From NCBI GenBank assembly GCA_029262855.1, contig JAJCYP010000004.1:33611-97610 (forward strand): DNA of 64,000 nucleotides, written 5' to 3'. Below are positions 1 to 8,987 of this stretch, piece by piece. The stretch comes from Bacteroidota bacterium (GTDB lineage: Bacteria; Bacteroidota; Rhodothermia; Rhodothermales; UBA10348). Every line of letters begins with the position of its first letter. Positions within the stretch are counted from its first letter, which is position 1. Below the pieces are notes generated by a model that had not been told where the DNA came from, made no database searches, and worked only from the letters and a program-made list of their open reading frames with translations. Position numbers and translations under genes: made by a program.

Positions 1-830
1 ACCGCGATGCCGAGGCCCTGCTCTTCCGTGCCACCAACCGAACTGGTTGCCGTGCTGGGGGCGCCATTGGAGATGTCATCGAGGACGTTGTTCGTCACCG
101 TTGTGCCCGCGCCAACCGTCGCACCTGAGATGCTCTTCAGGTACATCCCGGCTCCCGCCGTTCCCGCGACTCCGGCGCCGATGTCGTTGCCATCCCCGAT
201 TCCGGTGATGGTATTGGAATCGATCAGCAGATCAGAGATGGATCCGCGCGTCGTCGCGTCGGAGCCTCCGCCCATCGTCCAGATTCCGTAGGCGTAGTTG
301 AACGTGCCATTCGGATTCTCGTCAGGAACATCCCGGATGAAATTGTTGACCACGTCGATGCCCGAGATGTCATCGGGATTCGCGGCCGTGCCCGAGTTCC
401 AGACCCGAAGTCCGGCCCATACCCCCGCCTGGTTGAGCCCATCAATATCGCAGCCATTGACCGTGACATTACTGGTTCGAATCTCCAGCACGTAGGTGGC
501 TCCTCCCGAGGGGTTCAGCACCGTTTCCGAGGCCGCGCCGGCGGTTCGACCCGAAGGATCGACGCCAGCCTGTGCGCACGCGAGGGTGACGCCCTTCGTG
601 AAGGACACGCTTTCCGCGAAGGTGCCCGCACCCACGTCGATGGTGTCTCCCGCATCTGCCTCGTCGAGCGCGTGCCCGATGGTCGCGCAGGCGCTTGACG
701 ATGAGGTGCACGTATTGGCAGCGTCGCTGCCTCCACTTCGCACGTAACGAGTTGTTTGTGCCGATACCGGCACGGCGGTAAGTGCGGCCGTTGCCAGAAA
801 GACAACGAGCATTCCGTAATTCTTGAGCAT
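1..830 (-). CDS. Secreted right-handed beta-helix protein, 3' end outside window
   Basis: This gene is missing from the ORF track because its stop codon lies beyond base 1. Reading the minus strand from an ATG at 830, preceded by GGGGAG, gives MLKNYGMLVVFLATAALTAV..VSAQ, a clear Sec signal peptide. The open frame then continues to the window edge, about 276 codons. The mature part starts with a 'TRYVRSGGSDAANTC' segment and repeats short Asn/Gly/Asp-rich turns such as VNGCDIDG, VVNNFIRD, LIDSNTITG and VTNNVLDD, spaced roughly 20-40 residues apart. That is the pattern of parallel beta-helix (pectate-lyase/NosD-like) surface proteins with DUF1565-like starts. No catalytic residues are recognised, so no enzyme activity is claimed. 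The C-terminus, which could carry a T9SS tail, is not visible. Confidence 0.8.
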   Translation of the reverse strand, partial: MLKNYGMLVVFLATAALTAVPVSAQTTRYVRSGGSDAANTCTSSSSACATIGHALDEADAGDTIDVGAGTFAESVSFTKGVTLACAQAGVDPSGRTAGAASETVLNPSGGATYVLEIRTSNVTVNGCDIDGLNQAGVWAGLRVWNSGTAANPDDISGIDVVNNFIRDVPDENPNGTFNYAYGIWTMGGGSDATTRGSISDLLIDSNTITGIGDGNDIGAGVAGTAGAGMYLKSISGATVGAGTTVTNNVLDDISNGAPSTATSSVGGTEEQGLGIA

Positions 831-995
831 CGCTCCCCGCGATCTAAACTGATAGAGGGCTGGAATCGGGAGTGACCTTGGCGGCGTCAACAACCCCGAG
901 GTGTACATCGGTTCACAGGGGAGTACGTCCGAATAGTTCGGATTCGCGTCCGATGTCTGACATTTATTGTCCGGCCTGTGCTATCCGGGCCCTGC

Positions 996-2108
996 CTATA
1001 TCTCTACGACTGCTCTCGCGGCATGCTTGCGTCCTGCGGGAGTGAGTTCAAGGAGCGGCCCACTCCGAGCCACGAGCCCGTCGGACATCGCGGTCTTGAC
1101 GGCCTGGGTTGCGAACGCCGGCTCCCATCTGAGGTGATGCGTGAGGTGGTCCTCGCGGCACTCTTCTGCGGCTTCAGGAAGCCCTTCGTGGGAAAGGAGG
1201 TGGACCGTCAGCATCTTGGTGGCAAACGTCCATCGCTGCCTGGTTCTGCGCCGCTGCCGGGCCACATAGCCCTTGTCGGGCGCGAGCAACCACGTGAAAA
1301 AGAAGGCGACTCCCACCATCGTAGCCATGGCACCTCCGATTGAGGCGTCCAAGGCGTGCGCCATCCAGTAGCCCGCGACGGCTGATCCGGCACCGATCAG
1401 TGCGCTCAGCACCAGCATGACCGACAGCCTGTCCGTGAGCAGATAGGCGGCCGAGGGAGGTCCGACCATCAAGGCCACCACGAGAATCGATCCCACGGCA
1501 TCGAACGCGCCCACCGCCGTCACCGACACCAGACCCATGAGCAGGTAGTGGATGAGGACGGGCATCAGGCCCAGGGCCGCCGCCAGACCGGCGTCGAACG
1601 TAGCCACCTTCAGTTCCTTGAAGAAGATGACGATGAAGAGGATATTGACCACCAGGACGCCCGACATCAGGTAGAGGGAGCGCGGACCGATGTCCTGGCC
1701 TCCTACAACCAGGCGGTCAAAGGGGGCGAAGGCCAACTCGCCCAGGAGGACGGCATCGATATCTAGGTGAACGTCGCCCGCGTATTGGGCGATCAGAATC
1801 ACACCGACGCTGAACAGGGCCGGAAATACGATGCCAATGGCGGCATCTTCCTTGATGAGTCGCGTGCTGCTGATCATCTCGACCAGCGCGACGGTGAGCA
1901 CTCCGGTCAACGTAGCGCCAGCAATCAGGAGAGGCGAGGCCAGATCGGAGGTGGCGAAGAAGCCCAGCACGATACCGGGGAGAATCGCGTGGCTGATGGC
2001 ATCGCTCATCATCGACATCTTCCTGAGAACCAGAAAGACGCCGGGCAAGGCGCAGGCGGCCGCCACGACCGCGGCAATCAGTTGTATTTCGAGTTGGGCC
2101 TGGATCAT
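996..2108 (-). CDS. Metal ABC transporter permease (TroD-like) with C-terminal winged-helix domain
   Basis: This is an integral membrane permease of the ABC-3 (TroC/TroD, ZnuB) family that passes Mn, Zn or Fe across the inner membrane. The track starts it at 2174, but that N-terminus overlaps the upstream permease; the ATG at 2108, 7 bp after that gene's stop, begins the family-typical MIQAQLEIQL. Residues about 1-285 hold eight or nine hydrophobic helices with the family signature 'SDAISHAILPGIVLGF'. About 70 further residues after position 295 form a soluble tail (MLTVHLLSHEGLPEA..LTHHL..GLVARSGPLLELTPAGR) that resembles a DtxR/MarR-type winged helix, ending in the wing-like 'LELTPAGRKHA'. 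Plain permeases lack this tail. It is the last gene of the four-gene operon. Confidence 0.88.
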   Translation of the reverse strand: MIQAQLEIQLIAAVVAAACALPGVFLVLRKMSMMSDAISHAILPGIVLGFFATSDLASPLLIAGATLTGVLTVALVEMISSTRLIKEDAAIGIVFPALFSVGVILIAQYAGDVHLDIDAVLLGELAFAPFDRLVVGGQDIGPRSLYLMSGVLVVNILFIVIFFKELKVATFDAGLAAALGLMPVLIHYLLMGLVSVTAVGAFDAVGSILVVALMVGPPSAAYLLTDRLSVMLVLSALIGAGSAVAGYWMAHALDASIGGAMATMVGVAFFFTWLLAPDKGYVARQRRRTRQRWTFATKMLTVHLLSHEGLPEAAEECREDHLTHHLRWEPAFATQAVKTAMSDGLVARSGPLLELTPAGRKHAARAVVEI

Positions 2109-2115
2109 CCTCGAC

Positions 2116-3252
2116 TCACGCGGTCCTCCATTCGGACGGGTTCTCGTGAGCCAGCATGCGCGCTCGATCGGCACCCACGGCGGTCAAGGCCCATCGCGTG
2201 GCATCGATCCGCTGCACGTATCCACGGTCCTCCAGCAACCTGAGATTTCGCGTGGTGGCACCACGAGGGAAACTCATCGCGTCCAGCACCCGACGATCGT
2301 GAGGGTATTCGGCCGAGTCATGCTGTGTGGCCAGCAGGAAGAGGTCCATCAGGACAGCATCCATGCGCAGGCGGCGGCCGGCGCGCCATGCCCTGAGACG
2401 CGACCACACCATGCCCCGGTTCGGAGCCAGAAGCAGCGATACCGCGACAATTGCGCTGACTGCCACGACAATGGTTGGGCCCGTGGGGAGATTGGCCTTG
2501 GCGCTACTGAGCGCCGCGCCCGTTACCCCTGCGACGGCACCGAACAGGCCTGACAGAATCACCATGCGCCCCAGCCTGTCGGTCCACTGGCGGGCCGCGG
2601 CCGCGGGCGAAATGATCATCGCGCTCATCAGGACCACTCCCACGGTCTGCAAACCGATGACAATCGAAATCACGAGCAGGGTGGTCAGACCAATGTCCAG
2701 GCGCCTGATTGGAAATCCGATGCTTCGGCCAAAGTCGGGATCGAACGAGAGCACCTTGAACTCTTTCCAGAACACGGCCACGCCGGCCAGGGCCAGAGCG
2801 GCGATAGACGCCATGGTGATCACGTCGCTGACGCGCAAAGAGGCCGCCTGTCCAAACAGATAGGTGTCCAGCCCTGCCTGATTGGCGTCCGGCCGCTTCT
2901 GAATAAACGTGAGCAGGACGAGCCCGAACCCGAAGAAGACCGATAGCATCATGCCCAGAGCGCTGTCATATTTGATCCGCGACGTCTCAGTCACGGCCAG
3001 AATGAGCAGCGTCCCCAGCCACCCAGCAATGGCGGCTCCCAGGACGAGGACGAGCGGTGCCTTGGACCCCGTCAGAAGAAAGGCCAGCGCAATGCCGGGC
3101 AGTGCGGCATGCGAGATGGCATCTCCCAGCAGGCTCTGTCTCCGGAGGACGGCAAACGCACCCAGGGCCCCACTGGACATCCCGAGAATGGCGGCTCCCA
3201 GCGCCACGACGCGCAGGGTGTAGTCAGAAAACAGATCGATAAGAACGTCCAT
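2116..3252 (-). CDS. Metal ABC transporter permease (TroC-like) with C-terminal winged-helix domain
   Basis: This is the second ABC-3 family permease (378 aa). It begins MDVLIDLFSDYTLRVV and carries the same 'GDAISHAALPGIALAF' signature as its neighbour, with hydrophobic helices to about residue 285. A tail of about 80 residues follows (MDAVLMDLFLLATQ.. RRVLDAMSFPRGATTRNL ..LEDRGYVQRIDATRWALT). It reads as a helix-turn-helix followed by a wing and resembles metal-dependent repressor or MarR-like modules. It starts 6 bp after the ATPase gene and ends 7 bp before the next permease, so the two permeases are probably co-translated and form a heterodimeric channel. Permease-repressor fusions of this type are known in Chlamydia (YtgCR); here both partners are fused. 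Confidence 0.88.
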   Translation of the reverse strand: MDVLIDLFSDYTLRVVALGAAILGMSSGALGAFAVLRRQSLLGDAISHAALPGIALAFLLTGSKAPLVLVLGAAIAGWLGTLLILAVTETSRIKYDSALGMMLSVFFGFGLVLLTFIQKRPDANQAGLDTYLFGQAASLRVSDVITMASIAALALAGVAVFWKEFKVLSFDPDFGRSIGFPIRRLDIGLTTLLVISIVIGLQTVGVVLMSAMIISPAAAARQWTDRLGRMVILSGLFGAVAGVTGAALSSAKANLPTGPTIVVAVSAIVAVSLLLAPNRGMVWSRLRAWRAGRRLRMDAVLMDLFLLATQHDSAEYPHDRRVLDAMSFPRGATTRNLRLLEDRGYVQRIDATRWALTAVGADRARMLAHENPSEWRTA

Positions 3253-3258
3253 CTTGGG

Positions 3259-4074
3259 TCAGTTTCTCGATGGCTCCCGCGACCGTGACACGCCGCCGAG
3301 TCTTTCCGGCAGCGGCCCCCGGTTAGCGATGGGCGGTGACCCCGCTGGTGCGCCGACGAATCCAACACGACCCCCGTACGTCTTTCGGAGGTTCTCCTCC
3401 GTGAACACGTCCCCGACGGGACCACTGGCGAGTCGGCGGACATTGAGGAGTAGCACTTCGTCGAAATATTCCGGGACGGTCTGCAGGTCATGATGAACCA
3501 CCACAACCGTTTTTCCGTCGGAGCGAAGCTCCCTCAGAAGCGCAATGATGGCCCGTTCCGTCGTGGCGTCGACACCCTGAAACGGCTCGTCCATCAAGTA
3601 GACGTCAGCATCCTGGACCAGTGCCCGAGCCAGGAACACACGCTGCTGCTGTCCACCCGAGAGCTGGCTGATCTGCCGATCCGCATGATCGGCCATCCCG
3701 ACTTTTTCCAGGGCATGCAGCGCCTTCGTCCTGTCGGCTCGTCCCGGGCGCCTGAACCAGCCAATCCGCCCGTAGAGGCCCATCGTGACCACATCCAGGA
3801 CGTTGGTCGGAAAATCCCAGTCTACAGAACCGCGTTGCGGCACGTAGCCCACGCGTCGTTGCTGGCTGGCGAATGACTTGCCGTAGATCAGGATCTCGCC
3901 GGCGGCTGGTTTGACCAGACCGAGCACGGCCTTGATGAGCGTGGTCTTTCCCGCACCGTTGGGGCCGACGATAGCCATCAGGACGCCTTCCGGGACGATG
4001 AGGTCAATGTCCCAAAGCACCGGGCGCTCCCGGTAGGCCACGGTCAGGTCTCTGACCTCAACGGCTGCACTCAT
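3259..4074 (-). CDS. Metal ABC transporter ATP-binding protein (TroB-like)
   Basis: This is the cytoplasmic ATPase of the metal importer (271 aa). Visible motifs are Walker [10 protein letters not shown] near residue 38, the ABC signature [15 protein letters not shown], Walker [13 protein letters not shown] with the catalytic Glu, and the switch His in VVVVHHDL. 'FQGVD' after Walker B is typical of the Mn/Zn/Fe (MntB/TroB/ZnuC) subgroup. Its ATG overlaps the stop of the binding-protein gene in an ATGA arrangement (4071-4074), which indicates translational coupling. The last 30 or so residues ([16 protein letters not shown]) extend past the usual end of the family and look unstructured. Confidence 0.93.
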   Translation of the reverse strand: MSAAVEVRDLTVAYRERPVLWDIDLIVPEGVLMAIVGPNGAGKTTLIKAVLGLVKPAAGEILIYGKSFASQQRRVGYVPQRGSVDWDFPTNVLDVVTMGLYGRIGWFRRPGRADRTKALHALEKVGMADHADRQISQLSGGQQQRVFLARALVQDADVYLMDEPFQGVDATTERAIIALLRELRSDGKTVVVVHHDLQTVPEYFDEVLLLNVRRLASGPVGDVFTEENLRKTYGGRVGFVGAPAGSPPIANRGPLPERLGGVSRSREPSRN

Positions 4075-5030
4075 AACCCTGCAGGTGTAATCAGACCGGC
4101 TACAATCGTATCAATATTCGAACGCACCATGCCGGCGTACGTGCCGGCCGCCGTTCCCGGCGCTCCGAGCGCGTCGCCAAAGAGCGTCCCCCCGATCCGA
4201 ACCTCATAGCCCCTTGATCGGACTGCGGCGCGAACCGCCTCGATTCCGCGCGGAGAGACAGACGATTCCATAAAGAGAGCAGGGACCCGCCTCGATGCGA
4301 CGAAGTCGGCCAGCCCGGCCACGTCGGCGGTACCGGCCTCGGCCGCCGTTGACAGTCCCTGAAGCCCATTAACTTCGAAGCCGTAGGCGCGCCCGAAGTA
4401 GCCGAAGGCATCGTGCGAGGTAACCAGAACCCGGGACTCAGGAGGCAACTCGGCAACGCGCTGCCTGACGTATTGGTCTGCCTCGGCGATCTCCTCCGCA
4501 AACGCCTGGGCATTCGCGCGGTAGAGATCAGCACTGGTCGAATCGATGGAAGCCAGGTCCTCGGCGGCCCTCAGCGCCGCCAGCCCCCACAGGCCCGCGT
4601 CAAACCAGATGTGCGGATCGTAGTTGCCCGTGAAGTAGGCCGATTCCAACAGGGACGTCTCCGGTACGGCGTCAGACACGGCAAACGCGGGAATGCGGAG
4701 AGACGACATCTGCTCGAAGATCTCTCCCATCTTCCCTTCCAGATGCAGCCCATTGTAGAAGATCACGTCCGCGGACGACATCCGGGACACATCTCCCTCA
4801 GATGCCTTGTAGAGATGGGGATCCACGCCCGGGCCCATCAGACCCGAGACGATGACGCGGTTTCCTCCAACCTCCTGCACCAGCTCCGCGATCATGCTGG
4901 TGGTCGCGACCACCCTGATCTGTCGCCCCGAAAGATCCATCCCGCCCGTGCCCGCCGGTGCGCATCCGGAAAGGACGATCGGCAGAAACATGGCGGCCGC
5001 GGATACGGCCGCGAGCGTTCTCTTTAGCAT
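4071..5030 (-). CDS. Metal ABC transporter substrate-binding lipoprotein (TroA-like)
   Basis: This is the cluster A-I (TroA/ZnuA) solute-binding protein of the operon. It starts at ATG 5030; the track adds one GTG codon. The signal peptide ends in a lipobox, PIVLSGC, so the protein is lipid-anchored outside the inner membrane. Candidate metal ligands are the His in GVDPHLYKA, the His in NYDPHIWFD, the His in [15 protein letters not shown] and the Asp in GTLFGDALG. This His-His-His-Asp set resembles TroA more than PsaA, which has Glu at the third site. The flexible His-rich loop typical of ZnuA is absent, which favours Mn or a broad Mn/Zn/Fe range, but specificity cannot be settled from sequence. 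It is the first gene of the operon and has a DtxR-like palindrome 15 bp upstream. Confidence 0.92.
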   Translation of the reverse strand: MLKRTLAAVSAAAMFLPIVLSGCAPAGTGGMDLSGRQIRVVATTSMIAELVQEVGGNRVIVSGLMGPGVDPHLYKASEGDVSRMSSADVIFYNGLHLEGKMGEIFEQMSSLRIPAFAVSDAVPETSLLESAYFTGNYDPHIWFDAGLWGLAALRAAEDLASIDSTSADLYRANAQAFAEEIAEADQYVRQRVAELPPESRVLVTSHDAFGYFGRAYGFEVNGLQGLSTAAEAGTADVAGLADFVASRRVPALFMESSVSPRGIEAVRAAVRSRGYEVRIGGTLFGDALGAPGTAAGTYAGMVRSNIDTIVAGLITPAGL

Positions 5031-5044
5031 CACATCGTTTGATT

Positions 5045-5060
5045 TTTAGCCTAGACTAAA
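5045..5060. promoter_or_regulatory. DtxR/MntR-type operator palindrome upstream of the metal ABC operon
   Basis: The 16 bases TTTAGCCTAGACTAAA form an inverted repeat with seven of eight base pairs matched (TTTAG-C-CTAG-A-CTAAA). It is centred 22 bp upstream of the binding-protein ATG, where it could block transcription or initiation. The TTTAG..CTAAA arms with a central CTAG resemble the TTAGG-CTAACC core of DtxR/IdeR/MntR boxes. No stand-alone repressor gene is visible in the window; the fused winged-helix tails of the two permeases are the nearest candidates to bind it. Confidence 0.6.
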
Positions 5061-5122
5061 CCTCAACGACCAAGGGTCTCGCGTGATCCCGGCAGGCAAC
5101 CGTGTTTGCTGCCTAGTTCTGC

Positions 5123-6277
5123 CTAGTTCTGTCCGAACCCGAGGTCCACGTCCTGGGGCTCCTCCACCCAGTCAGCAACGAAGACATTTGTGTCCGCCGA
5201 CTCGGCTCGAGACCCATTGCGGTTGGATGAAAAGACAAGCTTCGATCCGTCGGGAGAGAACATCGGAAATGCGTCAAACGTCCCCGAATGAGTGATCTGC
5301 TGCAGTTCGCCGGTCTCGAGGTCCGTCATGAATATGTCGAACATCCGCCCCCCGGCTTCCAGAGAGTGGTGGTTGGTCGCAAAGAGTATCCGATGGCCAT
5401 CGGGATGGAAGAACGGTGCCCAGTTCGCCCCAGCCAGGTTGGTTACCTGACGTACATCGGATCCGTCGATATCGGCAACGAAGATGTTGAGTTCACTCGG
5501 CTCAACCAGACCGTCGGCCAGCAGCTGCCGGTACACGTCTCCGCGCTCTCCTTCCGGGCGATCGGCTCGCCATACAATCTGCTGGGAATCGGGCGAGAAG
5601 AAGGCGCCTCCATCGTACCCAAGCGTGTCGGTCAACTGTAGCAGGTCACCAGTGGCGATCTCATAGCGCCACAACTCGAGGTCACCTGACCGCGTGGACG
5701 TGAAGATCACGTACTTCCCATCCGGGGACACCGTGGCCTCGGCATCGTAGCCCGGGCCGCCAATCAAGATCTCCAGGTTCTGACCGTCGGCATCGGCTAC
5801 GTAGATGTCGTAGTCGCCAAAGACGGGCCATACGTAGCGACCGCGACCGAACATCGGCGCGATGGGGCACGAGTCGCCGCCACCGTGGGTGGAGGCAAAA
5901 ATAACACGGCCATCCGGGAGGAAGTAGGAGCAGGTGGTCCGACCGGTGTCGGTCGAGACCAGATCGTACTGGTCACCGCTCGCGCGGGGGCTCCCGTCAG
6001 CGTTCATGACGAAAATCTGGTCACAGCCCTGGGAGGTCAGTTCGTTCCACTCGGACTGAAAGACCAGCTCGGTGCCGTCCGGATTCCAATAGGCCTCTGC
6101 GTTATTGCCGCCGAATGTGAGCTGCGTCACGTTGCGAAGATGGGTCTCGCCGGCGAACCGGAGACTGTCGGAGGCGGCATCGTAGCCGCGGTCCATCGGG
6201 GCGCGGCCGTCGCATCCTGCAAAGACAATGAATAAGAGAAACAGGCCGAACCGTGCCGCGCGAAAGCAGGTAAGCAT
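5123..6277 (-). CDS. TolB/PD40-type beta-propeller lipoprotein
   Basis: The protein is 384 aa when started at ATG 6277, which has AAGGA 8 bp upstream. The track's longer start at 6520 would run through the divergent thioredoxin gene. The N-terminus MLTCFRAARFGLFLLFIVFAGC is a lipoprotein signal with lipobox VFAGC. The mature part holds at least five PD40 blades, seen as NPDGTELVFQSE, SPDGKYVIFTSTRSG, SPDSQQIVWRAD, HPDGHRILFATNH and SPDGSKLVFSSNRNG. These fold as a TolB-like six-blade propeller on the periplasmic or outer surface. No enzyme domain is attached, unlike in prolyl oligopeptidases, so a binding or scaffold role is the most that can be said. It is divergent from the thioredoxin gene across 73 bp. 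Confidence 0.82.
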   Translation of the reverse strand: MLTCFRAARFGLFLLFIVFAGCDGRAPMDRGYDAASDSLRFAGETHLRNVTQLTFGGNNAEAYWNPDGTELVFQSEWNELTSQGCDQIFVMNADGSPRASGDQYDLVSTDTGRTTCSYFLPDGRVIFASTHGGGDSCPIAPMFGRGRYVWPVFGDYDIYVADADGQNLEILIGGPGYDAEATVSPDGKYVIFTSTRSGDLELWRYEIATGDLLQLTDTLGYDGGAFFSPDSQQIVWRADRPEGERGDVYRQLLADGLVEPSELNIFVADIDGSDVRQVTNLAGANWAPFFHPDGHRILFATNHHSLEAGGRMFDIFMTDLETGELQQITHSGTFDAFPMFSPDGSKLVFSSNRNGSRAESADTNVFVADWVEEPQDVDLGFGQN

Positions 6278-6350
6278 TCCAGATCCTTCGTAGTGGTTTT
6301 TGGGGAGCCAAAAACTACAACCAGACCTAATGCACGGACGGTGAATAACC

Positions 6351-7160
6351 ATGCCACTTGACGTAACGGACTTCCAGACGGAAGTCCTCGATGCCTCCCA
6401 AAACACACCAATCCTGGTCGATTTCTGGGCGCCCTGGTGCGGCCCCTGCCGAACTCTGGGGCCGATCCTCGAAAAACTCGACGCCGAGGCCAACGGTGCC
6501 TGGAAACTGGCCAAGGTCAATACGGACCAGATGCCGGAGGTCTCCGCTCAATTCGGGATCCGCGGTATTCCGGCGGTCAAGATGATCGTCGACGGCGAGG
6601 TGGTGGACGAGTTCACCGGTGCACTGCCCGAGTACGCGGTGAAGCAGTGGCTGGAAAAGGCGTTGCCTTCAGAGACTGCCAACCGGGTAGGTGAAGCCGA
6701 GGCCGCCCTTCTTGCCGGCGACACGGTCCGGGCGGAAGAGGCGCTTGAGGCCGCCCTGATCGATGAGCCGACGAACGCGGCCGCATCTGCGCTTCTTTCC
6801 CGCCTCGTGGTCTTCCGGGATCCGCAGCGGGCACTCGGCCTGGCGGCGAATGGCATGTCGGGCGAGGCCGTCCACGTGCAGATGTCGGAGGCCGTCCGGG
6901 CGTTGGTCCAGGTAATGGAAACGCAGGAGACGGACCTTCCGCTGGAAGACGGAGCAGAGCACGCTGCACGCGCGCTCGGGACCTTGAGGGCTCAGGATCT
7001 GGAGACGACCATTCAGTCACTCCTCGCACTGCTGCAGACCAACCGGTATTACCACGACGATTTCGCCCGAAAGGCCGGCGTGGCGCTGTTCACGGTCCTG
7101 GGGCCGGAGCACGAGATCACGCGGAAGCATCGTCGGACGTTCGACATGTGGCTGTACTAG
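6351..7160 (+). CDS. CnoX/YbbN-like thioredoxin with C-terminal TPR domain
   Basis: This is a cytoplasmic 269-aa protein. Residues 1-105 are a thioredoxin fold with the active site WAPWCGPCRTLGP and the cis-proline loop IRGIPAVKMIVDGEVV. Residues 110-269 are a helical TPR-like region of the TPR_19/TPR_20 type found in the YbbN/CnoX family (EAEAALLAGDTVRAEEALEAAL, then the conserved end ..HEITRKHRRTFDMWLY). CnoX proteins act as redox-active holdases that hand clients to chaperones. Here the CGPC site is complete, so genuine thiol-disulfide reductase activity is expected; E. coli YbbN has SxxC instead. The gene is preceded by a PD40 lipoprotein on the other strand and converges with the ABC exporter. 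Confidence 0.9.
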   Translation: MPLDVTDFQTEVLDASQNTPILVDFWAPWCGPCRTLGPILEKLDAEANGAWKLAKVNTDQMPEVSAQFGIRGIPAVKMIVDGEVVDEFTGALPEYAVKQWLEKALPSETANRVGEAEAALLAGDTVRAEEALEAALIDEPTNAAASALLSRLVVFRDPQRALGLAANGMSGEAVHVQMSEAVRALVQVMETQETDLPLEDGAEHAARALGTLRAQDLETTIQSLLALLQTNRYYHDDFARKAGVALFTVLGPEHEITRKHRRTFDMWLY

Positions 7161-7191
7161 GACCGGCCCGGCCGGCCAGCCAAGGCCTGAC

Positions 7192-8976
7192 TCAGGCCGC
7201 CGCTTCCTGATCCTTGTACTGCAGCTCGTAAAGCCTGCGATAGAGCCCATCGATCGCGAGCAACTCCTGGTGATTGCCGTGCTCCCGAATCACGCCCCGG
7301 TGCATGACCAGAATCTGGTCGGCATGCTGAATCGTGGACAGACGATGCGCAATCACGATGGACGTCCGGCCCTCCATCAGACGCTCAAGCGCAGACTGGA
7401 TGGCATGCTCGGTTTCGGTGTCCACGCTGGATGTGGCCTCATCCAGGACCAGCACCTTCGGATCGAACGCCAGGGCCCGGGCAAACGACAGCAGCTGGCG
7501 CTGGCCGTGGGACAACGACATGCCGCGCTCCCGAACATCCTGATCGTATCCGTCCTTCAACCGATTGATGAACCTATCGGCACCGATCTCAGTCGCGGCC
7601 GCCACAACCTGCTCGCGGCCCACGCCATCCGCCCCCAGGGAGATGTTCTGTTCCACCGAACCGCTGAATAGAAATACATCCTGCAGAACGAGTCCGATGC
7701 GTGAGCGAAGGTCTGAGAGACCGTAGTCGCGGATGTCCACCCCATCGACCAGGATCTGACCCTGCTGGATGTCATAGAACCGTAGCAGCAGGCTGATGAT
7801 CGTGGTCTTGCCCGCGCCCGTCGCGCCCACGATCGCGACAATCTGTCCGGTGGTCGCCTTGAAGGACACATCGCGCAGGATCCAGTTGGGCTCCTCACCC
7901 GAAGTGTCGTAGGCGAACCAGACATTCCTGAACTCGATTTCCCCGCGAATCGCCTCCATCTGGGCGGGCTCATCCTTCTCGGCCAGGGAATCGTCCTTGT
8001 CCAGAAGGCCAAAGATCCGCTCCGCGCCTGCCATGGCTGACTGGAGCGTATTGAACTGGTCAGACAGGTTTCGAATGGGCTCAAAGAACCGCCGGGCGTA
8101 CTGGATAAACGCAATCAGCACACCGAGGGTCAGCGTCCCGCCCATGGCACTCAACCCACCAAACCAGATCACCAGGCCGAGTGCCGAGGAGGCAATGATG
8201 TCGATGGCCGGCCAGAAGAGCGCGAAATAAAAAATGGTCTTGATGTGGGCCGCCCGGTGGTCGTCGTTGATCCCGGTGAACCGCCGAGACTCCTCAACCT
8301 CACGCGAGAACATCTGCACGATGCGCATGCCCGTGATGTGCTCCTGGAGGAAGGAGTTCAGGCGCGCGACCTGCTTTCGGGTGTCCCGGTAGGCATCCCG
8401 AACCTTTCGCTTGAACCAGAACGTGGCGTACAGCATCACCGGGACCACGGCCAGCGTGACAACGGCCAGCACCCAGTTCAGGGAGAACATGAACCAGGCG
8501 ATGAAGATGATCCGGAACGTGTCCCCGAGAATGGTGACCACTCCGGCCGACAGCACCGTGCTCAGCGACTCGACATCGCTCGTCACACGGGTGATCAGTC
8601 TTCCCAGCGGCTGCCTGTCAAAGAACCTGAGCGGCTGCCCGAAAATGTGCCCGTGAACGCGGGTCCTCAGGTCGAAGATGGCTTGCTGTCCGATCCACTG
8701 CGTGAGGTAGGCATTGACGAAGGAGAGGACGCCCTCGCCCAGCAGCACCAGCACGAGTATGCCGATCATGCCGTTGAGTCCGTCCAGATCGCCCGGGACG
8801 ATGTGCCGGTCGATGGTGACCTGCACGAGCTTCGGAATGAGCGGCCCGAGAAACGCGGCGGTCATCACCGTCACGAAAGCCAGCAGCACCCAGCCTTTGT
8901 AGGGGATCAGCAGCCGGATGATGCGACGGAGCAGTTTGCCGTCGATCCCCTCTTTTTTCTTTTCGGTATCGCTCAC
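7192..8976 (-). CDS. Heterodimeric ABC exporter subunit, catalytically complete half
   Basis: This 594-aa half-transporter has a six-helix type 1 exporter domain (residues about 20-310) and an ATPase domain (about 340-585). Walker A is GATGAGKTT, Walker B is VLVLDEATSSVD with the catalytic Glu, and the switch His is in IVIAHRLS. The signature is LSHGQRQL rather than LSGGQ. It starts at a GTG, 11 bp after the stop of its partner gene, and the pair is one transcription unit. Its altered signature would sit opposite the partner's defective Walker B, so the dimer has one consensus and one degenerate ATP site, as in TM287/288 or BmrCD. The substrate is unknown; lipids or drugs are typical for this family. 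Confidence 0.92.
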   Translation of the reverse strand: MSDTEKKKEGIDGKLLRRIIRLLIPYKGWVLLAFVTVMTAAFLGPLIPKLVQVTIDRHIVPGDLDGLNGMIGILVLVLLGEGVLSFVNAYLTQWIGQQAIFDLRTRVHGHIFGQPLRFFDRQPLGRLITRVTSDVESLSTVLSAGVVTILGDTFRIIFIAWFMFSLNWVLAVVTLAVVPVMLYATFWFKRKVRDAYRDTRKQVARLNSFLQEHITGMRIVQMFSREVEESRRFTGINDDHRAAHIKTIFYFALFWPAIDIIASSALGLVIWFGGLSAMGGTLTLGVLIAFIQYARRFFEPIRNLSDQFNTLQSAMAGAERIFGLLDKDDSLAEKDEPAQMEAIRGEIEFRNVWFAYDTSGEEPNWILRDVSFKATTGQIVAIVGATGAGKTTIISLLLRFYDIQQGQILVDGVDIRDYGLSDLRSRIGLVLQDVFLFSGSVEQNISLGADGVGREQVVAAATEIGADRFINRLKDGYDQDVRERGMSLSHGQRQLLSFARALAFDPKVLVLDEATSSVDTETEHAIQSALERLMEGRTSIVIAHRLSTIQHADQILVMHRGVIREHGNHQELLAIDGLYRRLYELQYKDQEAAA

Positions 8977-8987
8977 ATCAACCGGGG

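Noticed and set aside
7184-7198. GGCCTGACTCAGGCC palindrome between the thioredoxin and exporter genes
   Set aside because: It overlaps the exporter stop codon and has a one-base loop and no T-run, so it is not convincing as a terminator.
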